A DNA stretch of 64,000 nucleotides from Oxytricha trifallax. Lineage: Eukaryota > Ciliophora > Spirotrichea > Sporadotrichida > Oxytrichidae. The position numbers and the translations under genes are program-made. Below, in pieces: positions 60,425 through 64,000 of the stretch. Within the stretch, counting starts at the first letter, position 1. The number at the start of each line of letters is the position of its first letter. The notes below the pieces were generated by a model that saw nothing but the letters and a program-made list of their open reading frames with translations, had not been told where the DNA came from and made no database searches. The stretch spans positions 32,441 through 96,440 of the forward strand of contig ARYC01001179.1 in assembly GCA_000711775.1 (NCBI GenBank), read 5' to 3'.

Positions 60425-61100
60425 ATTAAAGATCAAGTTAATTAAAGCCTGAAGAGTTCATAATTTAATGATATATCTTTGAATTTAATTTAATAATTGA
60501 TTTATGGATAATATAAAAAAGATAAAAATATTAAAACTAAATCCTATAACAAACTCATGCAATACAGTTAGTTAGTAATAAGCATCTTTAACTTTGAGAA
60601 TTTTTTAAAATTTTAAAATTGATTAAAATGGAGCTTCCAACATATTGCTATACTGTATTATCGAAATCTCTTTTTAATTCTTAAGTTCCAAAGAGATCTT
60701 ATTATATTCCTTTTGGAATATATAGGGTGCCTTTCAGAATATCTTTGATGATTTTAATGGAGCCTTTGTATTTAGTAGGGATACATAGAATACTGTTCGA
60801 TATCCAAGTCTGATTCTCGATATTACATTTGGAAAATATCCTTAAATTTTAGGGTCGACAGACAATGTTAACAAATGATTGTCCGGCGGACAATGTTTAT
60901 CAATGATTTTCCGGCGGAAAATGTTTTTAAAAGATTGTCTGGTGACTTTTTTAAGAGATAAATTGATATATGAATGTTTTTAATGTTTAAAAGTTAAGAA
61001 TAAATAAAAAACATATATTTAAAAATATTAAAAATCAAACATGGAGACTTTTACACTTCTCCTTGACCAGGACTATAATTAACTTGAGTTTTAATGAATC
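60425..61100. mobile_element. 676-bp insertion in the satellite array
   Basis: The eleventh unit is interrupted between two copies of AATC (60421-60424 and 61097-61100). The insert ends ATTAAAG and TTTTAATG are partly inverted. It contains a short repeat cluster at about 60854-60945 built on GACAATGTTT..AATGATTGTCCGGCG. No protein frame is seen. It fits an IES-like or small non-autonomous element. Confidence 0.65.
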
Positions 61101-62921
61101 TATATTTATAGAATGCTTTCATTGACTTTAAATGTTCATTTTAAACACCTTTGTAACTTGTTTCCAACTCTAATTAATTATTTTAAACTTTCTTATATAG
61201 AAATTAATATGGAAAAGAGAAAGTAGTTTTGTAAATGAGAGTTCCCAATACCTTTTCAATTCATGAGAAGAAATGTGTAAAAATCTCCGAATGTATCGTG
61301 GAAGGAACCTGAGTGGAAAATGAAGTACCAAAGTTGGAAATGGCGGATGAGAATTGAAAAGGGCGGATGAGAATCGAAAATCGCTTATCAGAATAGTCTG
61401 ATAGCCTTAAAATGATTATGATAGCTTTCAAATTAATTTAGGTTATATAAACATTCTAAGTTAAAACATTTGGTAATATAAACACTTTGATTGTTCGTTC
61501 ATGATCCTGATTTTTGTCATTTTATTAAGAATAAACAGATTTATACAATCTCTAAAACGAAACTTTAAATTGCTCTAACTTTGGGCATTTTGAAGATCTT
61601 ATAAAGCGGATTTCATATTCGTGTTCAGCGAGGTTTAAATGACCAGAATCATTTTCTTCAGGAGTTATTTGGAAAAATAAATTTGAAGTTGCATTTTAGC
61701 GGGGAAAGTTTTCTGCTTTAGACAAATTTTTTGAAAATTAAAAATTGATAAAATGTCTCTTCCATATCTTTTAAAAATGGCTCTATATCTTGTGTTCTGG
61801 TGTTGCACTCTTTCTCAGGAGCCCAAATTTAGTTGGTTTGCTTAATTCCAGGTCTACTCATAAATTTCTGTGACCATACTTTGCTCCATTGAAAGCACTG
61901 AAACTCAATGTTTAATTTACTTGTACATCAAATTATTAATTAAACTTCAAATGTCTATGACTTTTCGCGTTATTAATATTTTACAAAACGGATTTCATAT
62001 TAGTGCTCAGCGAGGTCAAATTTACAAGGTTAATTACTTAAGGGAGTTCTTTGGAAATGTAAATTGGATAAATTCGCATCTCATCACAGAGTTCGTTTTC
62101 TCATCACTTCCTTTTTAATTAAATTTTTTTTAAATATAAAATAAAAGATAAATTCGTATCTTATCACAAGGTTCGTTTTCTCATCACTGGGTTCAGCACT
62201 AATAAATTTAAATAAATTAATTAAATCACAATTTGACTCCTCCATAATTTTTGCAAATGCCCCTATATCTTGTGTTACGGCGTTACACTCTTGCTCAGGA
62301 GCCCAAATTTAGTAGGTTTGCTTAATTCCAGTTCATCTCATGAATTTCCGAGACCATCTCCTGAAGCCTTGAACACCCTAAATTCGATGTTTAACATACT
62401 CCCTCAACAATACCTACCATAAAACTTTAAATGATTATAACTTTGCGAGTTTTTAAGATACGACAAAACGGATTTCATATTAATGCTCAGCAAGGCCTAA
62501 CTGAGCAGAATCTATATTTATAGAATGCTTTCATTGACTTTAAATGTTCATTTTAAACACCTTTGTAACTTGTTTCCAACTCTAATTAATTATTTTAAAC
62601 TTTCTTATATAGAAATAAATATAGAAACATATTGAATAATAGAAAGTAGTTTTGTAAATTAGAGTTCCCATGTTGTTTAATTATGTAGATGCATTTATTT
62701 AGTTTAAATGCTCAATCCCATTTCAATTCATGAGAAGAAATGTGTAAAATCTCCGAATTTATGGTGAAAGTAACCTGAGTGGAAAATGAAGTACCAAAGT
62801 TGGAAATGGCTGATGAGAATTGAAAATGGCGGATCAGAATATTCTGATAGCCTTAAAACGATAATGGTTGCCTTAAAACGATTATGGTCGCCTTAAAATT
62901 AATTAAGGTCATATAAACATT

Positions 62922-63027
62922 CAAAACCCTAAAACCCTTTCACTAGTTTGATTGAGTTTTTTATTGATAAAAGTAGACTATTAATGCATACTTTATTAGG
63001 GTTTTAATAGGGTTTATGTAGGGTTTA
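62922..63027. repeat. Telomere-like motifs at the array end
   Basis: CAAAACCCTAAAACCC at 62922-62937 follows directly on the last satellite sequence. TTAGGGTTTTAATAGGG and GTAGGGTTT follow in inverted orientation at 62996-63024. This is C3TA4-like rather than the C4A4 of the TBEs. Confidence 0.45.
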
Positions 63028-63081
63028 ATGTTTAAATATTAGTAATTTAAGTGAGTATAACAAGCGAGCTTTTAAAATATT

Positions 63082-63972
63082 TCACACAAACATAAGCTTA
63101 GAGTCATGTGGCAGTTCTCTGAATCTTATCTTTCTAAGTTGATGTTTGATTGCATCTATTGTTTGTTAATTCTCTTAGCTTGGCTTGATAATAGTTGAGT
63201 ATGCAAGTTCTCTGAGACCTCCATTTATTTTATTTTTATCGAGATATTGCTTGATTCTCTGCTTAGAATCTCACTCACCCCTGCAGCTAAAGTAATCATT
63301 TCTTGGCATGTCGCTCTCAATTATTATTACTGCTAGAGCCCAGATATCCCATTAAGTGTCTCCATCTCTCCAATCCTCTCTCTGGGAAATATCCAGGAGT
63401 GCCGTTAACATTTCCTTATGCAGAGGCTTGCACTCTTTGAGCTCTGTTGAAGTCAATAATATAAACTCTAAGAGGCTGAAAGTTCATCATTATGTTCTCT
63501 TGCTTTAAGTCTATATGAACATGACCTAGCTTGTGAAGCTCTTCAATTCCTTGAACTATCTGCTATACTATCTAGCTAATTTATCTCTGACATCTATTGT
63601 CAGATAAGAATTCTCTGTAAGTCATTTCAAGTAAAGGGAGCCTGAAGGCTACATGATTTTTACCAAGTAAAATAGCATCAAGCTAGATGATATACCTGCA
63701 CTCATTTAACTTTGCCTTTAAAGAGCATAATACTCATTAGCAAATTCCATTTGGAACTTGTCATCAGCAAGGAAGTAATTGAATGAATATATCTTGTAAG
63801 CATATTAGTCGTCAGTAATGACTCTCTTCTCTATTTTATCTTCAAGAGTGAGGTAGCTTTCTAGGTAAGAATCTAAGTCAATAATTTTTAATATCGGAAT
63901 CTTCATTGCCTCTATTTTAACCATGATTTTATTGATATCAAAGACTGGAAAGTTCTTGACTGCTTTCTTCAT
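63082..63972 (-). CDS. Protein kinase-like protein
   Basis: Serine/threonine kinase fold, about 297 residues. From ATG 63972: an N-lobe-like part (FPVFDINKIMVKIEAMKIPI, ITDDQYAYKIYSFNYFLAD), then after a one-base register change IVQQIVQGIEELHKLGHVHI, DLKQENIMM with the catalytic Asp and Asn, RVYIIDFNRAQ (DFN in place of DFG), NGTPGYFPER (APE-like motif), then after a slip in a GAGAGAGG run WDIWALAVIIIE (subdomain IX), ending at TGA 63082-63084. No glycine-rich loop is evident. A TGA (63271-63273) lies in frame after CRGE. The Mg-binding motif is unusual but the catalytic Asp is kept, so it may be active. Confidence 0.8.
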
Positions 63973-64000
63973 TTTAACTTACTTCTAGACTTCAACTCTT

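Larger units (their letters stand above)
44813..62921 (+). repeat. 1.41-kb satellite array, about 12 units
   Basis: The anchor GACCATACTTTGCTCCATTG recurs at 45728, 47040, 48448, 49858, 51271, 52683, 54094, 55506, 56959, 58373, 59783 and 61872. Spacing is 1408-1414 bp for most units, with exceptions of 1312 (first), 1453 (GC-rich insert) and 2089 (676-bp insert). Each unit contains the core AACGGATTTCATATT three times (unit 3: 48181, 48563, 49043), in diverged sub-repeats that also share GGAGCCCAAATT and TTGCTTAATTCCAG. Internal units are almost identical. No believable gene. This looks like a germline satellite with higher-order structure. Confidence 0.93.

Noticed and set aside
45726..62118. 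Repeated 69-82-residue frames starting MTILCSIESTETQ or MFNLLVHQI in satellite units
   Set aside because: They recur only because the DNA repeat recurs. They cover part of one sub-repeat, have no domain, and are shortened in some units by small changes without any sign of codon-level conservation.
44813..62921. CRISPR-like array or rDNA spacer
   Set aside because: Unit size of 1.41 kb without short spacers excludes CRISPR; no rRNA sequence is recognised in any unit.

Overview
The window reads as germline (micronuclear) DNA of a hypotrich ciliate close to Oxytricha/Stylonychia. Three things support this. (1) Two complete TBE (telomere-bearing element) transposons are present, ending in C4A4 repeats and flanked by ANT-type 3-bp duplications. 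(2) TAA and TAG stand at conserved glutamine positions (for example in V-ATPase subunit E), so proteins must be read with the UAR=Gln code and TGA as the main stop. (3) Genes are interrupted by very short GT-AG introns and by at least one IES-like insert with a direct-repeat pointer. With only one stop codon, openness alone is weak evidence for a gene, so confidence below depends mostly on homology.

Layout. 1-18.4 kb is a gene-dense, two-strand region: a C2H2 zinc-finger gene (-), a kelch/F-box-like gene (+), a mucolipin-like TRP channel (+), a TBC1D22/Gyp1-type Rab GAP (-), a METTL13/EEF1AKMT4-type methyltransferase (+), a phosphopantothenoylcysteine decarboxylase (-) and several genes I do not recognise. 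Between and inside them lie palindromic foldback elements. 18.4-31 kb holds two near-identical 5.25-kb TBEs in opposite orientation, each with a DD34E transposase, a ~20-kDa protein gene and a zinc finger-pseudokinase gene, separated by 2 kb carrying gene pieces. The second TBE sits in an intron of a long GOLD-domain gene (25.5-36.3 kb), and a foldback element sits in a later intron of the same gene. 36-44.2 kb holds a possible large membrane protein, V-ATPase subunit E, and two unrecognised genes. 44.8-62.9 kb is a 1.41-kb satellite array of about twelve units, each built from three diverged sub-repeats. 63-64 kb holds a protein-kinase-like gene (-).

The known TBE role (their transposases take part in programmed genome rearrangement in Oxytricha) fits elements lying in introns and at gene edges, where exact removal leaves the host gene readable. 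Two features stand out beyond this. TGA codons recur inside frames that are otherwise conserved, including at the same place in both TBE copies. Small frameshifts also recur, often in homopolymer or dinucleotide runs. I cannot tell from sequence alone whether these reflect gene decay, assembly slips, undetected tiny IESs or unusual UGA decoding. I saw no tRNA, rRNA or CRISPR array.
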